Assembly: GCA_027064945.1 (NCBI GenBank)
Contig: JAMOPB010000445.1
Coordinates: forward strand, 1-6,721
Direction of reading: 5' to 3'
Source of the DNA: Candidatus Cloacimonadota bacterium
GTDB lineage: Bacteria; Cloacimonadota; Cloacimonadia; Cloacimonadales; TCS61
DNA: 6,721 bases
The position numbers and the translations under genes are program-made. The notes under the pieces are model-generated. The model was not told where the DNA came from, ran no database searches, and saw only the letters and a program-made list of their open reading frames with translations. Below are positions 5,936-6,721 of this stretch, piece after piece (the stretch's first letter is position 1; each line of letters opens with the position of its first letter).

Positions 5936-6721
5936 TTATTTGGTAACTATTTTTTTTATGTTTTGTGCTAATTGTTCGGTAATCTTTTTCCTATCATATT
6001 TTTCAATATCTGAAAAACTTTTATAACCATTCTTATAGATGTCAGCTATGTAATCGGCTATCTCGTCAATAGCGTTATAACCAAACATCTTACCTGATTT
6101 TGTTTGCTTTATTATTTCATTAGCTTCGCCATCTTTTGGTCCTAAAGCTAAGATAGGTTTACGAGAAACCAAATATTCAAATATTTTCCCGGTAATTATT
6201 CCCAAATTATCAGCACGATTATTAATTACCAAAAGCAAAATACCGGCTTGCTGAATTTTTTTCATAACTTCTTCATGCGGAATATAATTATGGAATTTTA
6301 TAAAATCATACTTTGCTAAAGAAAGTAAACGATCTTTATCATCCACATTCCCAAAAAAATCTAAGCTAATGTCATCAATTCCCTGCTCATAGAGCTTATT
6401 TAAAGCCTTAATAACCGCATCCGGCTCTCTTTCCGGAGTAATGTGACCAAAGTATGATATTGTGAATTTATCGCTCCCATATGGATATTCTTTATAATCT
6501 TCAGCATCAAAACCGTTGGGAATAATCACACCTTTTCCCTCAGCACCAATTTTCTTAAGAATATCATGATTTATCGAAATTGCCAAATCGCAATTTTGTA
6601 CAACATTTTGTTCCAATTTCCTATCTAGTTTCTCAGTTAAAAAAGATCTTTTCACATTTTTCAGATAATCAATATCACACCAAGGATCTCTAAAATCTGC
6701 AATCCAAGGTAGATTATATTT
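5936..6721 (-). CDS. Glycosyltransferase, GT4-like (GT-B fold), 5' end outside window
   Basis: The product probably transfers a sugar from a nucleotide-sugar donor in cell-surface glycan synthesis; donor and acceptor cannot be told. The frame is open to the right edge, giving 261 visible residues that begin within the N-terminal domain. Codons at 6680-6706 read WIADFRDPW, a motif typical of this glycosyltransferase group at the end of the N-terminal half. Then come CDLAIS and VIIPNGFD (domain linker), FTISYFGHITPEREPDAVIKAL (start of the C-terminal Rossmann domain, with the usual YxG turn), LDFFGNV, and IKFHNYIPHEEVMKKIQQAGILL. GKIFEYLVSRKPILAL corresponds to the donor-binding stretch with the conserved Glu of such enzymes. 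The GTG at 6653-6655 is an internal Val, not the start. The C terminus looks complete. The gene converges on the membrane operon and belongs to another transcription unit. Confidence 0.92.
   Translation of the reverse strand, partial: KYNLPWIADFRDPWCDIDYLKNVKRSFLTEKLDRKLEQNVVQNCDLAISINHDILKKIGAEGKGVIIPNGFDAEDYKEYPYGSDKFTISYFGHITPEREPDAVIKALNKLYEQGIDDISLDFFGNVDDKDRLLSLAKYDFIKFHNYIPHEEVMKKIQQAGILLLVINNRADNLGIITGKIFEYLVSRKPILALGPKDGEANEIIKQTKSGKMFGYNAIDEIADYIADIYKNGYKSFSDIEKYDRKKITEQLAQNIKKIVTK

Noticed and set aside
5936..6721. Glycosyltransferase as a functional member of the membrane cassette
   Set aside because: It lies on the opposite strand behind a shared terminator and belongs to another transcription unit. 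Proximity alone does not link them.

Overview
The window is AT-rich bacterial DNA. It holds a tight four-gene operon on the + strand (713-5867), a 712-base upstream region with no supportable gene, and the 3' part of a glycosyltransferase gene that converges on the operon from the - strand (5936 to the right edge). Every + strand gene has a strong Shine-Dalgarno site (AGGAG/AGGAGG type). Together with low GC and the sequence style, this suggests an uncultivated lineage such as Cloacimonadota or a neighbour in the FCB group. That placement is an impression and rests on no marker gene.

Layout: 1-712 is intergenic. It contains two small hairpins (258-296), a striking degenerate 7-base tandem repeat of 12 in-register units (306-389), and an A+T-rich leader. 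713-3619 encodes a 968-residue exported protein with FnIII-like domains, a coiled coil, one transmembrane helix and a domain I recognise as DUF6754. 3628-4251 encodes a membrane protein with about six helices. 4254-5258 encodes a protein with one helix at each end and a central alpha/beta-like domain. 5268-5867 encodes a second membrane protein with about six helices. A perfect 14-bp hairpin with T tracts on both sides (5888-5922) ends the operon and probably also the convergent glycosyltransferase gene.

How the genes may work together: the gaps are 8, 2 and 9 bases, and the stop codons overlap or closely follow the next gene's Shine-Dalgarno site. The four products are therefore probably made together and probably form one envelope complex. 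Predicted topology puts a large FnIII/coiled-coil ectodomain outside the cytoplasmic membrane, a DUF6754 domain inside, a second alpha/beta-like domain outside, and two polytopic subunits in the membrane. No component has a function I can name. From memory, related proteins are common in Chloroflexota and other little-studied phyla as uncharacterised proteins, so this cassette is the best candidate here for an undescribed system. The glycosyltransferase looks like an ordinary GT4-type enzyme and is not obviously part of it.
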